In this document: positions 17,123 to 26,228 of the stretch, piece by piece
Numbering within the stretch: position 1 is the first letter of the stretch
How the letters are laid out: every line of letters begins with the position of its first letter
Assembly (NCBI RefSeq): GCF_007833275.1
Contig: NZ_CP042241.1
Location: 1,860,001-1,924,000 of the forward strand
DNA from: Salarchaeum sp. JOR-1
GTDB taxonomy: Archaea > Halobacteriota > Halobacteria > Halobacteriales > Halobacteriaceae
Length of the DNA stretch: 64,000 nucleotides
Reading direction: 5' to 3'
Program-made: the position numbers and the translations under genes
The notes under the pieces: generated by a model
Database searches by the model: none
The model's input: the letters and a program-made list of their open reading frames with translations, nothing else
Told to the model about the DNA's origin: nothing

Positions 17123-18133
17123 ATGACTAGCGAGGGACAAACCCCGGATTTGAGCGGTGAACGGGGGTTCAGAACGGTACGCGAATCGATATACAAGTAC
17201 GCCCTGCTCGGGTGTGCAGTACTCTCTGTACTGACGACGTTCGCCATCATCGGCGTGCTCGTCGTGGACGCCGCGGCGTTCTTCGGAGAGGTGGGTCTCT
17301 TCACGTTCCTGACGGGCGCGCGCTGGAGTCCGAACCTCCAGCCCGTCCAGTTCGGGGTGCTCCCGCTCGTCCTCGGCACAGTTATGATCACGGTCGGTGC
17401 AGCGGTGATCGCGCTCCCGCTCGGCGTCCTGACCGCGATCTACCTCAGCGAGTACGCGAGTACGAAGGCGCGCTCGATCCTGAAACCGATGCTCGAAGTG
17501 CTCGCCGGCGTCCCGACGGTCGTCTACGGTTACTTCGCGCTCGTCTACATCACGCCCGCACTCAACGTGCTCATCGACGGCGTGAACGGCGTTCTCGGCC
17601 TCTCACTCCCGAATCTCGGCCTGTTCAACGGCCTGTCGGCGTCGATCGTCGTCGGGATCATGATCATTCCGATGGTCTCGTCGATCAGCGAGGACGCGAT
17701 GAGCGCAGTCCCCGACTCGCTCCGCCAAGCGGGCTACGGCCTGGGGGCGACGAAGTTCAACGTCTCGACTACAATCGTCGTTCCCGCTGCCGTCTCGGGG
17801 ATCGCGTCGTCGTTCATCCTCGCGATCTCGCGAGCCATCGGGGAGACGATGGCCGTCACCCTCGCCGCCGGCTCCCAGCCGCCCGACATCCCGCCCGTTC
17901 ACACGCTCTTCGGCCTCCCCTACTTCGCGCCGAGCGACCTGCTCGCCCTGTACGCGGACAGCATGAGCACGATGACCGTCGCGATGATCAACATCGCGAG
18001 CGGCGACATCTCCGGGGGGTCGATCGCCTACCAGTCCCTGTTCGCCATCGGCATCACGCTGTTCGTCATCACGCTCACCATGAACGTCATCAGTAACGTC
18101 ATCGCGGGCCGGTATCGAGAGGTGTACGAATAA
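17123..18133 (+). CDS. pstC: Phosphate ABC transporter permease PstC
   Basis: A 336-aa six-helix permease. The EAA-like cytoplasmic loop [15 protein letters not shown], followed by VPAAVSGI and the [17 protein letters not shown] segment, is diagnostic of PstC. A first transmembrane segment follows about 25 polar N-terminal residues. The stop codon overlaps the PstA start (TAATG). It forms the transmembrane channel with PstA. Confidence 0.92.
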   Translation: MTSEGQTPDLSGERGFRTVRESIYKYALLGCAVLSVLTTFAIIGVLVVDAAAFFGEVGLFTFLTGARWSPNLQPVQFGVLPLVLGTVMITVGAAVIALPLGVLTAIYLSEYASTKARSILKPMLEVLAGVPTVVYGYFALVYITPALNVLIDGVNGVLGLSLPNLGLFNGLSASIVVGIMIIPMVSSISEDAMSAVPDSLRQAGYGLGATKFNVSTTIVVPAAVSGIASSFILAISRAIGETMAVTLAAGSQPPDIPPVHTLFGLPYFAPSDLLALYADSMSTMTVAMINIASGDISGGSIAYQSLFAIGITLFVITLTMNVISNVIAGRYREVYE

Positions 18134-19770
18134 TGGCCGACTCGAACGCGGAGTTCGGGGAGGTCAGCCGGCTCAAGGGCGTCGTCTTCGAGTACGTCTC
18201 GCTCGCCGCGTCCGTCGTCGGCATTCTCTCGCTCGGCGTCCTCCTCGCGTACGTCGCGTGGGACGCGTTCGGACTTGCGAGCGCGGGCGTCGGCTGGTAC
18301 GCCACGTACGCGGCCACGCTCGTCCTCCCCTTCGTGGCGTTCGTCTGGTACGCTCGCACGCGGCCCGCAGTCGCCGCGGGCGCGTTCGAACTGTTCAGCC
18401 TCACCCTCGCGGGCGTCCTCGGCGCGACCGCCACGGTCATCGTCCTCTCCATCATCGCGGGCCCGACAGTCTGGTTCGCGTACTTCCTCACCGTCTTCGG
18501 TCCCGCCGGCGCGCTCTGGGTGTACGGCCAGTACGACCGCGAGGCGACCTGGGTGGGGTTGGGGATTCTCGCCACCCTCGTCATCGGCCCTATCGTCGGA
18601 ACCGCCTTCCTTGGCGTTCTCACGTCCCTCGGAGCGCTGCTCGGCGCACCCGGAATCTACTTCCTCACGCTCGTCCTCCCGGGTGCAGGCGTCGTCCTCT
18701 ATCTCGCGGACGACCGGTACGGGGCGGCGCGACGACCGAGCGTGTACGCAGCGATCGGGTTCGTGGTTCTCGCGTTCGTCGGCGTCCCCGTCGTTGACTC
18801 CCTCCCCTCGGTGAGTCGATCCGTCTGGTTCATCGCGCTCGTCATGTTCGGCCTACCGGCGGGCGTCGCCGTCGCAAACACCGCTCTCGACCGGACGCGG
18901 TGGCCCGCGTTCGCACTCCCCGTCATCGCCGTCGGCGGCTTCCTCCTCGGCGAACTCGTCGTCGGCGCGATCGGTGCGACGGCGCCCTCGCCCTGGCTCG
19001 ACTGGCAGTACCTCACCAGCGGCCCGTCCATCCTCTCCGCGGAGGAGGCCGGTCTCTATCCCGCGATCATCGGCTCAATCTTCATGATCGTGCTCGTGAG
19101 CGTGTTCACGTTCGTGTTCGGGTTCGGAACCGCAATCTACCTCGAGGAGTACGCGCCACAGACGGGCGTGCTCGGTACCGTCACCCGCATCGTGAACATC
19201 AACGTCTCGAACCTCGCCGGTGTTCCCTCCGTCGTGTACGGCCTCCTCGGGCTCGGTATCTTCGTCAACATTCAAGCCAGCCTCGGCCCGATTACGTACA
19301 CCGGATTCGGCGTCGGAACCGTCTTGACGGCGGCGCTCACGCTCTCGCTCCTCATTCTCCCCATCGTCGTCATCTCCGCACAGGAGTCACTTCGCTCGGT
19401 TCCGGACTCCCTCCGGCAGGCGTCCTACGGAATGGGGGCGACGCGCTGGCAGACCACGCGGAACGTCGTTCTCCCGCGCGCGCTCCCCGGCACGCTCACC
19501 GGAACCATCCTCGCGCTCGGTCGCGCGATCGGTGAGACCGCGCCGCTCATCATGATCGGCGCGGCGACGACGAAGTTCACACCGCCCGGCGGGCTGTTCA
19601 GCATGCTGACCGCGATGCCCATGCAGATCTACGCGTGGGCGTTCCAGCCCGACGAAGCGTTCCGCCACGGGGTCGTCGCAGCGGGCGTCGTCACGCTCCT
19701 CATCGTCCTTCTGACGATGAACTCGGTCGCAATACTCGTACGCAACAAATACCAACAGGAGAGCAACTAA
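18133..19770 (+). CDS. pstA: Phosphate ABC transporter permease PstA, with large N-terminal membrane insertion
   Basis: A 545-aa permease, nearly twice the roughly 280-300 aa of bacterial PstA. The canonical core starts near residue 285 ([13 protein letters not shown]) and includes [17 protein letters not shown] and the [16 protein letters not shown] motif. In front of it, after what looks like the normal first helix (about 20-45), residues 55-280 add around seven hydrophobic segments. No frameshift is seen, so the extension is part of the protein. Translationally coupled to pstC and pstB through TAATG junctions. The extra helices may be a sensor or packing module; that is inference. Confidence 0.9.
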   Translation: MADSNAEFGEVSRLKGVVFEYVSLAASVVGILSLGVLLAYVAWDAFGLASAGVGWYATYAATLVLPFVAFVWYARTRPAVAAGAFELFSLTLAGVLGATATVIVLSIIAGPTVWFAYFLTVFGPAGALWVYGQYDREATWVGLGILATLVIGPIVGTAFLGVLTSLGALLGAPGIYFLTLVLPGAGVVLYLADDRYGAARRPSVYAAIGFVVLAFVGVPVVDSLPSVSRSVWFIALVMFGLPAGVAVANTALDRTRWPAFALPVIAVGGFLLGELVVGAIGATAPSPWLDWQYLTSGPSILSAEEAGLYPAIIGSIFMIVLVSVFTFVFGFGTAIYLEEYAPQTGVLGTVTRIVNINVSNLAGVPSVVYGLLGLGIFVNIQASLGPITYTGFGVGTVLTAALTLSLLILPIVVISAQESLRSVPDSLRQASYGMGATRWQTTRNVVLPRALPGTLTGTILALGRAIGETAPLIMIGAATTKFTPPGGLFSMLTAMPMQIYAWAFQPDEAFRHGVVAAGVVTLLIVLLTMNSVAILVRNKYQQESN

Positions 19771-20636
19771 TGGTTGATAACATGGACAGCGGCACGGAAT
19801 CGGAATCGGACGGGTCGCTCCTCGAGACCGACCCCGGACAGGGCGGCCTCGAGGAGAACCCGACCCGCGGAACCACGTCTCGGGCCCCGACGGTCATCGA
19901 AGCCCGCGACCTCGACGTCTACTACGGCGAAACGCAGGCGCTCGACGACATCTCACTCGAGATTCCCGAGAAGAACGTCACCGCGATGATCGGGCCATCC
20001 GGCTGTGGGAAGTCAACGTTCCTCCGGTGTATCAATCGGATGAACGACCTCATCGACTCCGCGCGCGTCGAGGGCGAACTCTACTTCGAGGGCAAAGACG
20101 TCTACGACGACGACGTCGACCCGGTCGCGCTCCGCCGCCGAATCGGGATGGTGTTCCAGCACCCGAACCCGTTCCCCAAGAGCATCTACGACAACGTCGC
20201 GTACGGCCTCCGAATCCAGGGGAAGACGGAAGACTTGGACGGGGAGGTCGAGCACGCGCTGAAGCGCGCGGCGCTCTGGGACGAAGTGTCGGATCAGTTG
20301 GACAAGAACGCGCTCAACCTCTCCGGCGGTCAACAGCAACGCCTCTGTATCGCGCGCGCCATCGCCGTCGACCCGGAGGTGATTCTGATGGACGAGCCGG
20401 CGAGCGCCCTCGACCCGGTCGCGACCAGTCAGATCGAGGATCTCATCGAAGAGCTCGCGGAGGACTACACGGTCGTCATCGTCACCCACAACATGCAGCA
20501 GGCCGCTCGCATCAGCGACAAGACCGCGGTCTTCCTCACGGGCGGCGAGCTCGTGGAGTACGGCGACACCGACCAGATCTTCGAGAACCCCGAGAGCCAG
20601 CGCGTCGAAGACTACATTACGGGCAAGTTCGGGTAA
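19770..20636 (+). CDS. pstB: Phosphate ABC transporter ATP-binding protein PstB
   Basis: A 288-aa ATPase with Walker [10 protein letters not shown] (residues 75-83), signature [16 protein letters not shown] and Walker [13 protein letters not shown]. The roughly 40-residue N-terminus before the ABC domain is acidic and low-complexity, an extension beyond the usual 250-260 aa. The ATG overlaps the pstA stop (TAATG), which fixes the start. Energises phosphate import by PstS-PstC-PstA. Confidence 0.94.
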   Translation: MVDNMDSGTESESDGSLLETDPGQGGLEENPTRGTTSRAPTVIEARDLDVYYGETQALDDISLEIPEKNVTAMIGPSGCGKSTFLRCINRMNDLIDSARVEGELYFEGKDVYDDDVDPVALRRRIGMVFQHPNPFPKSIYDNVAYGLRIQGKTEDLDGEVEHALKRAALWDEVSDQLDKNALNLSGGQQQRLCIARAIAVDPEVILMDEPASALDPVATSQIEDLIEELAEDYTVVIVTHNMQQAARISDKTAVFLTGGELVEYGDTDQIFENPESQRVEDYITGKFG

Positions 20637-20642
20637 CACAGT

Positions 20643-21323
20643 ATGCCACGAGAATCCTATCAGGAGAAACTCGAAGCGTTACGCAACGACGTGCTCTACA
20701 TGAGCGAACTCGTCACGGATCGCCTGCGGATGGCGCTCGAAGCCATGCAGCAGTCCGACGAGGAACTCGCGAAGGACGTCATCGCGGGCGACGACGAGGT
20801 GAACGACCTCTATCTCGACCTCGAACAGAACTGCATCGACCTGTTCGCGCTCCAGCAGCCCGTCGCCGGCGACCTCCGCCTCATCGCGTCCTCGTTCAAG
20901 ATCATCACCGACCTCGAACGCATCGCCGACCTCGCCGTCAACCTCGGCGAATACACGCTGGACGCCGAACACGAGATGTTCCCCGAAGTCAACATCCACG
21001 CCATCGGCCAGGAAACCGTCGACATGGTCGAGGACGCCATGAACGCCTACGCGAACCAGGACGCCGACGCCTGCTTCGCCCTCGCCGAGCGCGACGACGA
21101 CATCGACGCGATGTGCGAGGACGCCAGCCAGACGGTCGTCCTCGACCTCATCGAAACCGAAGTCGAAGACGACACCACCGAGGAAGAGATCGAACGCCTC
21201 ATGCAGGACGTCTCCCGCATGCTCCTCACCATCCGCGACCTCGAACGCATCGGCGACCACGCCGTCAACATCTCCGCCCGCACCCTCTACATGGTCGAGA
21301 ACGACGACGAACTCATCTACTGA
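20643..21323 (+). CDS. phoU: Phosphate signalling regulator PhoU
   Basis: A 226-aa helical protein with two PhoU repeats, each with the E/D-rich motif pattern (DLERIADLAVNLGEY about residues 97-111, and DLERIGDHAVNIS near 199-211). PhoU proteins bind metal clusters and dampen PstSCAB activity when phosphate is plentiful. It is the last gene of the pst operon, 6 bp after pstB. Unlike the two other PhoU-type proteins in the window it has no AbrB DNA-binding domain. Confidence 0.92.
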   Translation: MPRESYQEKLEALRNDVLYMSELVTDRLRMALEAMQQSDEELAKDVIAGDDEVNDLYLDLEQNCIDLFALQQPVAGDLRLIASSFKIITDLERIADLAVNLGEYTLDAEHEMFPEVNIHAIGQETVDMVEDAMNAYANQDADACFALAERDDDIDAMCEDASQTVVLDLIETEVEDDTTEEEIERLMQDVSRMLLTIRDLERIGDHAVNISARTLYMVENDDELIY

Positions 21324-21330
21324 ACGCACG

Positions 21331-21383
21331 TTTTTCCGGTTCGGGTCACCTTCGGCGACCACTCACCGCAAAAACCCGCACTA
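21331..21383 (+). terminator. Terminator-like dispersed element, copy A (after phoU)
   Basis: Starts with TTTTT 8 nt after the phoU stop, continues through CTTCGGCGAC and ends with CCGCAAAAA...CACTA. Its ends (TTTTTCCGG and CCGCAAAAA) are nearly complementary. A closely similar 54-bp element lies 5 nt after the osmC-family gene at 34173-34226. The T-tract at its start would act as an archaeal terminator. Confidence 0.55.
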
Positions 21384-21393
21384 AAAACAGCCA

Positions 21394-21412
21394 CGAGCGC
21401 CGACGGCGCTCG
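21394..21412. repeat. Perfect GC-rich inverted repeat
   Basis: CGAGCGCCG and CGGCGCTCG are separated by a single A, giving a long palindrome directly between the terminator-like element and the 18-bp tandem repeats. Confidence 0.5.
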
Positions 21413-21428
21413 CGGTACTCGGCGTCCG

Positions 21429-21536
21429 CGACCGCCGCGACGCAAGCGACCGCCGCGACGCAAGCGACCGCCGCGACGCAAGCGACCGCCGCGACGCAAG
21501 CGACCGCCGCGACGCAAGCGACCGCCGCGACGCAAC
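21429..21536. repeat. 18-bp tandem repeat (minisatellite), six units
   Basis: Five perfect copies of CGACCGCCGCGACGCAAG start at 21429, 21447, 21465, 21483 and 21501; a sixth unit (21519-21536) differs only in its last base. Each unit contains CGACCGC and CGACGCAAG halves. Units are adjacent with no spacer, so this is not a CRISPR array. Copy number is likely variable between strains. Confidence 0.9.
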
Positions 21537-21636
21537 TGCGACCACCTCCGCACCGCGACCGTGTTCGGCGGTGTGTCGCGCGGTCTTGTTTCACCGCGCT
21601 CCCCACGTTTATTCTCACCGCGGACGGGGTTCGGGT

Positions 21637-22305
21637 ATGCGAATCAAGCCTTCTCTGAAGAGCGACTTCCTGGCGGGACTGGTACTGGTCGCGCCGCTGC
21701 TCGCGACGCTCGTCATCCTCCAGTTCGTGTTCTCGTGGGTGACCGGATTCCTCGCGCCGCTCGTCGAGGGGTCGCGGCTCGCGACGCTCACCGCGAACAA
21801 CGTCCTGCTCGCGCAACTGCTCGCGCTCGTGTTGTTCGTCGCGGTCGTCACGGCGGTCGGCGCGGTCGCCCAGTGGTCGGTCGGCAAACGGCTGTTCGGG
21901 CGGACGGGGCGCGTCGTGACGTTCATCCCCGTGTTTCGAACCATCTACGGGAGCATCCGCGGAATGGTGTCGTCGGTGACGACGCGGAGCTCCGACTTCG
22001 AGTCCGTGGTGTACGTCGAGTGGCCGCAGGACGGCGTCTACCGACTCGGCCTGAAGACCGGTGAAAGCCCGGCCGACATGGCGGAGGTGGCGGGTGAGAC
22101 GGCGTACAACGTGTTCGTTCCGGGGAGTCCGAACCCGACGCAGGGATCGCTGGTTCTCGTGCCGGAGAGCCAGGCGTACGAGTCCGAGTTGAGCGTGCGC
22201 GCGGCCATCCGGCTGCTGATGACGACGGGGATGGCGGAGTCCGAGGAGGAGTCCGTGATCCAGCTCTCGGACGCGGAGTTGGACGAGGCCGTTTCCACAC
22301 CTTGA
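21637..22305 (+). CDS. DUF502-family membrane protein
   Basis: A 222-aa protein with two transmembrane segments near the N-terminus (about residues 14-36 and 58-82) and a soluble C-terminal beta-rich domain, the layout of DUF502. The segment with FIPVFRTIYGSIRGMVSS followed by VVYVEWPQDGVYRLGL is typical. The ATG at 21637 begins MRIKPSLKSDFLAG, directly before the first helix. Family function is not established; members occur widely in bacteria, plants (LCV-like) and haloarchaea. It is followed by a small kinase gene on the same strand. Confidence 0.82.
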   Translation: MRIKPSLKSDFLAGLVLVAPLLATLVILQFVFSWVTGFLAPLVEGSRLATLTANNVLLAQLLALVLFVAVVTAVGAVAQWSVGKRLFGRTGRVVTFIPVFRTIYGSIRGMVSSVTTRSSDFESVVYVEWPQDGVYRLGLKTGESPADMAEVAGETAYNVFVPGSPNPTQGSLVLVPESQAYESELSVRAAIRLLMTTGMAESEEESVIQLSDAELDEAVSTP

Positions 22306-22337
22306 TTAGTTCGCCGGCCCCTCGACGTACTCGTACG

Positions 22338-22862
22338 ATGAGTGCGCGATCGGACGGCGACAGACCCGAGTTGGTGGTCGTGTGCGGGCTGCCGGGCGTC
22401 GGGAAGACGACGGTGGCCGAGACGATTCGGGAGCGTGCGGACGGAGACGCGACCCTCCTGCGAACCGATATCGTTCGGACGGACGTGGTCGACGACCCCG
22501 AGTACACGGAGGAGGAACTCCGCCGGGTGTACGACGAACTGTTCTCGCGGGCGAACGACTGCCTCGCGCGCGCGGAGTCCGTCGTGGTGGACGGGACGTT
22601 TAAGCGCGCGGTTCACCGGGAGCGCGCCCGCGACCTCGCCGCCGACCACGACGCACAGGCCCGCCTCGTGCGCGTGGAGTGCGACGAGGAGACCGTGCGA
22701 GAGCGCATCAGCGCGCGAACCGAGGACGCGAGCGACGCGGACTTCGACGTGTACAAGCTCTACAAGGAGGAGTTCGAGCCAATCGAGGACTCCTGCATCA
22801 CGATCGACAATTCGGGGAGTACCGCACAGACCAGAGAACGCGTTATCGACGCGCTCTACTGA
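22338..22862 (+). CDS. P-loop kinase (zeta-toxin/AAA_33-like)
   Basis: A 174-aa single-domain P-loop protein. Walker A is GLPGVGKTT (residues 17-25), an RTDIVRTDV segment follows where small-molecule kinases bind substrate, and a VVVDGTF strand acts as Walker B-like element. This pattern belongs to the AAA_33/predicted kinase group that phosphorylates small molecules or nucleotides. No antitoxin-like partner is adjacent, so a toxin role is unlikely. The start at 22338 gives a normal N-terminus. Its 3' end overlaps the convergent downstream gene by 7 bp. Confidence 0.75.
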   Translation: MSARSDGDRPELVVVCGLPGVGKTTVAETIRERADGDATLLRTDIVRTDVVDDPEYTEEELRRVYDELFSRANDCLARAESVVVDGTFKRAVHRERARDLAADHDAQARLVRVECDEETVRERISARTEDASDADFDVYKLYKEEFEPIEDSCITIDNSGSTAQTRERVIDALY

Positions 22863-23263
22863 CCCGATTCGACGATTTCGTCGTACTGTTCGAATAGCAG
22901 TCGCGCCCGTTCGCTTTCCTCTTCGGTCGCTTCGATTCCCTCCTCGACCTCGCCGAACGACTCCTCGCGGTGGCCGACCCACTCGCGGAGGTCGTCGTTC
23001 GCCTCGGCGGCGAGGTCGTCAGCCTCTCCGACGGTGCCGTACGATTCGCGGAAGACGGTCTGCCAGCCCTCTTGTGCCACGTCGTAGCCGACGCCGTAGA
23101 CGGTGTCGCCGGTGACGAGCACGAGCGCGGAGACCAATCGGGTGTCCCGACCGCGTTTCGAGGACGCGGACGCGGGAGCAGCCATCCGGAACGTGTCGGA
23201 GCGGTGCAGCGCGCGCCCCTCCGGAACCGTGAGTGGTCGCGGTGGGAGCGAGTCGAGACTCAT
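22856..23263 (-). CDS. Conserved haloarchaeal protein of unknown function
   Basis: A 135-aa acidic protein. The N-terminal half has hydrophobic beta strands (RLVSALVLVTGDTVYGVGYDV) and the C-terminal half is helical and Glu-rich (about residues 75-130). No metal site or membrane helix. I start at the ATG at 23263, which begins MSLDSLPPRPL; an upstream ATG is possible. I do not recognise the family. Confidence 0.65.
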   Translation of the reverse strand: MSLDSLPPRPLTVPEGRALHRSDTFRMAAPASASSKRGRDTRLVSALVLVTGDTVYGVGYDVAQEGWQTVFRESYGTVGEADDLAAEANDDLREWVGHREESFGEVEEGIEATEEESERARLLFEQYDEIVESGQ

Positions 23264-23346
23264 ACTCGGTAGTGTGCACCCCACGATGAAGAACGAACCG
23301 AACGGGAACCCGCAAACAAAAATACCCGCCCCTCGAATCGTGGCGT

Positions 23347-23523
23347 ATGGTCACGGACGAAAGTGGGTTCGCCGTCCCTGCAGGTATCATGGTTTTCATA
23401 ACGATAGCCGCCGCCGTCCCGGTGGTTCTTCCGGGCGGGTTCTGGCCGCTCCTCCTCGTCGGCCTGTTCGCGGGGGCCGTGTCGGGCGGGCTGGCGTACT
23501 GGCTCGTGGAACGACTCTACTGA
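23347..23523 (+). CDS. Small two-helix membrane protein
   Basis: A 58-aa open frame with ATG at 23347 and TGA at 23523. It encodes a short polar N-terminus, two hydrophobic helices (about residues 13-29 and 33-52) separated by a PGG turn, and a short charged tail. Third positions are mostly G/C, as in the neighbouring genes. It lies between two real genes with normal spacing (60 bp before the dehydrogenase gene). Function unknown. Confidence 0.65.
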   Translation: MVTDESGFAVPAGIMVFITIAAAVPVVLPGGFWPLLLVGLFAGAVSGGLAYWLVERLY

Positions 23524-23583
23524 CTCCGGTTCGTTTTTCGGGGGAAGCGGAGCGTTTTTGCGGGACGGCGCGAGGGAGAGCGT

Positions 23584-24540
23584 ATGTCCGAGAAGTGGAC
23601 AGTGCTCCTGCCGGCGACCATCGACCCGAGCGGCCCCGACGAACTCCGCGACTTCGCGTCCTTCGTCTCCATCGACGAGTACGCGGATGAGGCTGCGCTG
23701 GTCGCCGACGCCGACCGGTTCGACGCGGCCATCACGCGCACGGTACCACTGACGGCGGCGTTCTTCGACGCCGCGGACTGCCTCCGCGTGGTGGTGAAGC
23801 ACGGCGCGGGCGTCGACCACGTGGACATCGACGCGGCGACCCGGAACGGCGTGCTCGTGGCGAACACGCCGGGGAAGAACACGAACGCCGTCGCGGAGCA
23901 CGCGCTCACGCTCCTGCTCGCCGCGAAGCGCCAGGTCGTTCGCGCGGACGCCGCGACCCGCCAGGCCGACTGGCGACGCCACGACTTCGAGGGACACGAA
24001 CTCTCGGGGCGAACGGTCGGTCTGGTCGGCGCGGGGAACGCCGGCCGACGGTTCGCCGTCCTCCTCACCGGGTTCGGCGTCTCTTGCGTCGCCTACGACC
24101 CCTACGTCGACCCCGAGGGACTCCCGGAACGCGTCGAACTCGTGGACTCGGTTCGGGCGGTGTTCGAGGCGGCGGACGACGCGAGCGTGCACGTCCCGCT
24201 CACCGAGGACACTCGGCACGCCGTCGGCCGCGAGGAACTCCAACTGCTCCCCGCCGACGGCGTGCTCGTGAACACCGCGCGCGGCGGCGTCGTGGACGAG
24301 GCCGCGCTTGTGGACGCGCTCGACGCGGGCGACATCGCGGGCGCTGGCGTTGACGTGTACGAGACGGAACCGCCGACCGCGGACGACCCGCTCCTGACCC
24401 AGGAGCGCGCGGTGTTCACTCAGCACAACGCCGGCCTCACGGCGGAAGCGGCGCGCGCCGTCAGCCTCGCCGCCGCCGACCACGTCCGCACCGTCTACGG
24501 GGGCGGGCGGCCCGACACGACGCTCAACGACCCGGTCTAG
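23584..24540 (+). CDS. D-2-hydroxyacid dehydrogenase (phosphoglycerate dehydrogenase-like)
   Basis: A 318-aa NAD-dependent dehydrogenase. The Rossmann motif GAGNAG is at residues 149-154; the catalytic triad Arg-Glu-His is visible as R233 (TARGG), E262 (YETEPP) and H281 (FTQHNAG). It lacks the C-terminal ACT regulatory domain of haloarchaeal SerA (over 500 aa), so a broad 2-hydroxyacid role is more likely than serine synthesis. Its stop codon shares a CTAG with the convergent histidine kinase gene. Confidence 0.88.
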   Translation: MSEKWTVLLPATIDPSGPDELRDFASFVSIDEYADEAALVADADRFDAAITRTVPLTAAFFDAADCLRVVVKHGAGVDHVDIDAATRNGVLVANTPGKNTNAVAEHALTLLLAAKRQVVRADAATRQADWRRHDFEGHELSGRTVGLVGAGNAGRRFAVLLTGFGVSCVAYDPYVDPEGLPERVELVDSVRAVFEAADDASVHVPLTEDTRHAVGREELQLLPADGVLVNTARGGVVDEAALVDALDAGDIAGAGVDVYETEPPTADDPLLTQERAVFTQHNAGLTAEAARAVSLAAADHVRTVYGGGRPDTTLNDPV

Positions 24541-26228
24541 GGTTCGTCGCGGCGGTCGCGGAGCGTGACGGTGACGACGTTCCCGTCGTCGTACGCGAAC
24601 TCGAGGGATGCGCCGAGCGCGTCCGCGCACCACGTCGCGACCCAGAGGCCGACGCCGCTCCCGTGATTGAGCGGGGTTTCGGTGCCCGCGCGCAACGGCG
24701 CGAGTTCGGCGTCCGAAATCCGGTTGTTGTCGTCCCGCACGTCGACCGCCACCCGGCCGTCGGCGGCGTCACGGACGCGAACGACCGCGCTGGGGTTGTC
24801 GTCGGCGTGTGCGACGGCGTTCTCTACGAGGTTCGACAGAAGCAGTTCGAGAACCGCGCGGTCCGTCCGGACACGAGCGTCGTCAGCCTCGATCGCAGTA
24901 TCGATGCGTGCGTCCGGCCAGTCCGCCAGTACGTCCTCGCGAACGCTGCGGACAACTGCCGCGAGGTCGACGCGCGCGGAGTCGCGGTCGCGCTCCCGGA
25001 CGCGCCGGAACTCCTGCGCGGTCTCCGCGACCGCGAGCAAGTCGTCCCCCGACTCAACGATGGCATCGACCTGGGATTCGAGGTGGTCGTCGCTCAGGTC
25101 AGCGCGGATCGACTGGGCGTGCCCGCGGATTACGGTCATCTTGTTCCGGAGGTTGTGACGGAGTACGCGGTTCAACACGGTGAGTTCTTGTTCGCGCTGG
25201 CGTTCGCCCGAGATGTCGTAGAGGATGACGGTTCCGCCGACCGACCCACCGCGGGAGTCGGTGAGCGGCGTGTACGACACTGCGAACACGCCCCCACTCG
25301 GCCCGTCCGTGGACAGTTCATCCGTCTCACGCGCTTCGTCGAGCGACTGTCCCGTCACAGTCTCGAACGCCACCGGGAGTCCGTCCGCCGACGGAACGCC
25401 GAACGCCGCGCGCGCACGGCCGTTCGCCTCCACCACGCGGTCGTCCGCGTCCAGCACCAGCACAGGTTCGTCGAGGTCGTTGAGCGCGTTCCGCTCCGCC
25501 GCGCGTCGCGTCACCGGATTCGTCTCGAACATGTGCGTCCCGCCGAAGGCGTACGCGTCGAACGCGACGTGCACCACGAGTAACACCACGATGAAGTTCA
25601 GTGCCGGCCACGGTCTCGCGCCCGTTATCCAGTGCACGAACCCGAGCGCTGGCGGAACCGTGCTAAGCACGACGGCGATCGTCTCTCGACGGTAGAGCGG
25701 GCCGTACGCCAGCATCGCCTCCACGAGCAACAACACCGCGACCGCGACCGCAGCCAGACACACCAGTATCGCCGCGTATCCCGCGGGCTGAATCGCGTAC
25801 GTTGCGCCCGCGAGCCCCAGCGTCTCCACCACCCGGAACTCCCGCCACAACAACGCGTGCCCCGGATGCGTCAACGCGAGCGCCGACCCCGCCGCCGTCG
25901 CCGCCACCACCCCTCGAAACGCCCACGTTTCCAGCACCCCACTCCGACCCGTGTATTCGAGCGCGAACGCCAGGAAGAACGGCCCTATCCAGATGAACAC
26001 CCCGAGGAACCACGCCTCCGCGAACGCCCGCCAGAACGAATCGAACACCAACAGCCCGACACTGTATCCGAGCGCTGCCACGCCCTGCGCGGCCAGCGCC
26101 CCCATGAACCAGGACGCCCCGCCCCGTCCACGATGCCGTCGCAGGAACGCGCCGAGGCCGAGCGAACTCATCCCACCCGCGAGCACGCACCCCAACACGA
26201 CGACCCCCAGTACTGAAACCACGAACAC
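24537..26228 (-). CDS. Membrane histidine kinase with N-terminal 7TM sensor, PAS and kinase domains
   Basis: A 563-aa sensor. Residues 1-230 hold about seven transmembrane helices of the histidine-kinase-7TM type; 250-340 form a PAS domain; a short helix leads to the H-box VLRHNLRNKM with phospho-acceptor H358. The N-box (LLSNLVENAVAHA) and G2 box (GSGVGLWV) are intact, but the G1 region reads DDNNRIS in place of the usual D-x-G-x-G, which is degenerate although N-x-x-I is tolerated in several haloarchaeal kinases. There is no receiver domain in the protein and no response regulator beside it, so it is an orphan. Ligand unknown. Confidence 0.85.
   Translation of the reverse strand: MFVVSVLGVVVLGCVLAGGMSSLGLGAFLRRHRGRGGASWFMGALAAQGVAALGYSVGLLVFDSFWRAFAEAWFLGVFIWIGPFFLAFALEYTGRSGVLETWAFRGVVAATAAGSALALTHPGHALLWREFRVVETLGLAGATYAIQPAGYAAILVCLAAVAVAVLLLVEAMLAYGPLYRRETIAVVLSTVPPALGFVHWITGARPWPALNFIVVLLVVHVAFDAYAFGGTHMFETNPVTRRAAERNALNDLDEPVLVLDADDRVVEANGRARAAFGVPSADGLPVAFETVTGQSLDEARETDELSTDGPSGGVFAVSYTPLTDSRGGSVGGTVILYDISGERQREQELTVLNRVLRHNLRNKMTVIRGHAQSIRADLSDDHLESQVDAIVESGDDLLAVAETAQEFRRVRERDRDSARVDLAAVVRSVREDVLADWPDARIDTAIEADDARVRTDRAVLELLLSNLVENAVAHADDNPSAVVRVRDAADGRVAVDVRDDNNRISDAELAPLRAGTETPLNHGSGVGLWVATWCADALGASLEFAYDDGNVVTVTLRDRRDEP

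Larger units (their letters stand above)
21324..21636. other. Repeat-rich intergenic region after phoU
   Basis: A 313-bp non-coding stretch. It contains, in order, a terminator-like element (21331-21383) also found after an osmC gene at 34.2 kb, a GC-rich hairpin (21394-21412), a minisatellite of 18-bp units (21429-21536) and the upstream region of the DUF502 gene. The open frames across the minisatellite on both strands exist only because 18 is a multiple of three. Confidence 0.7.

Noticed and set aside
21429-21536. CRISPR array
   Set aside because: Units are adjacent without spacers, and no cas genes are near.
21346-21816. Open frames through the 18-bp repeats, encoding Ala-Thr-Gln or Arg-Gly-Leu repeats
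   Set aside because: They stay open only because the unit is 18 bp. No sign of start or conserved flanks; one runs across the real DUF502 gene.
22338-22862. Zeta toxin of a toxin-antitoxin pair
   Set aside because: No small antitoxin gene is adjacent on the same strand; a small-molecule kinase is more likely.
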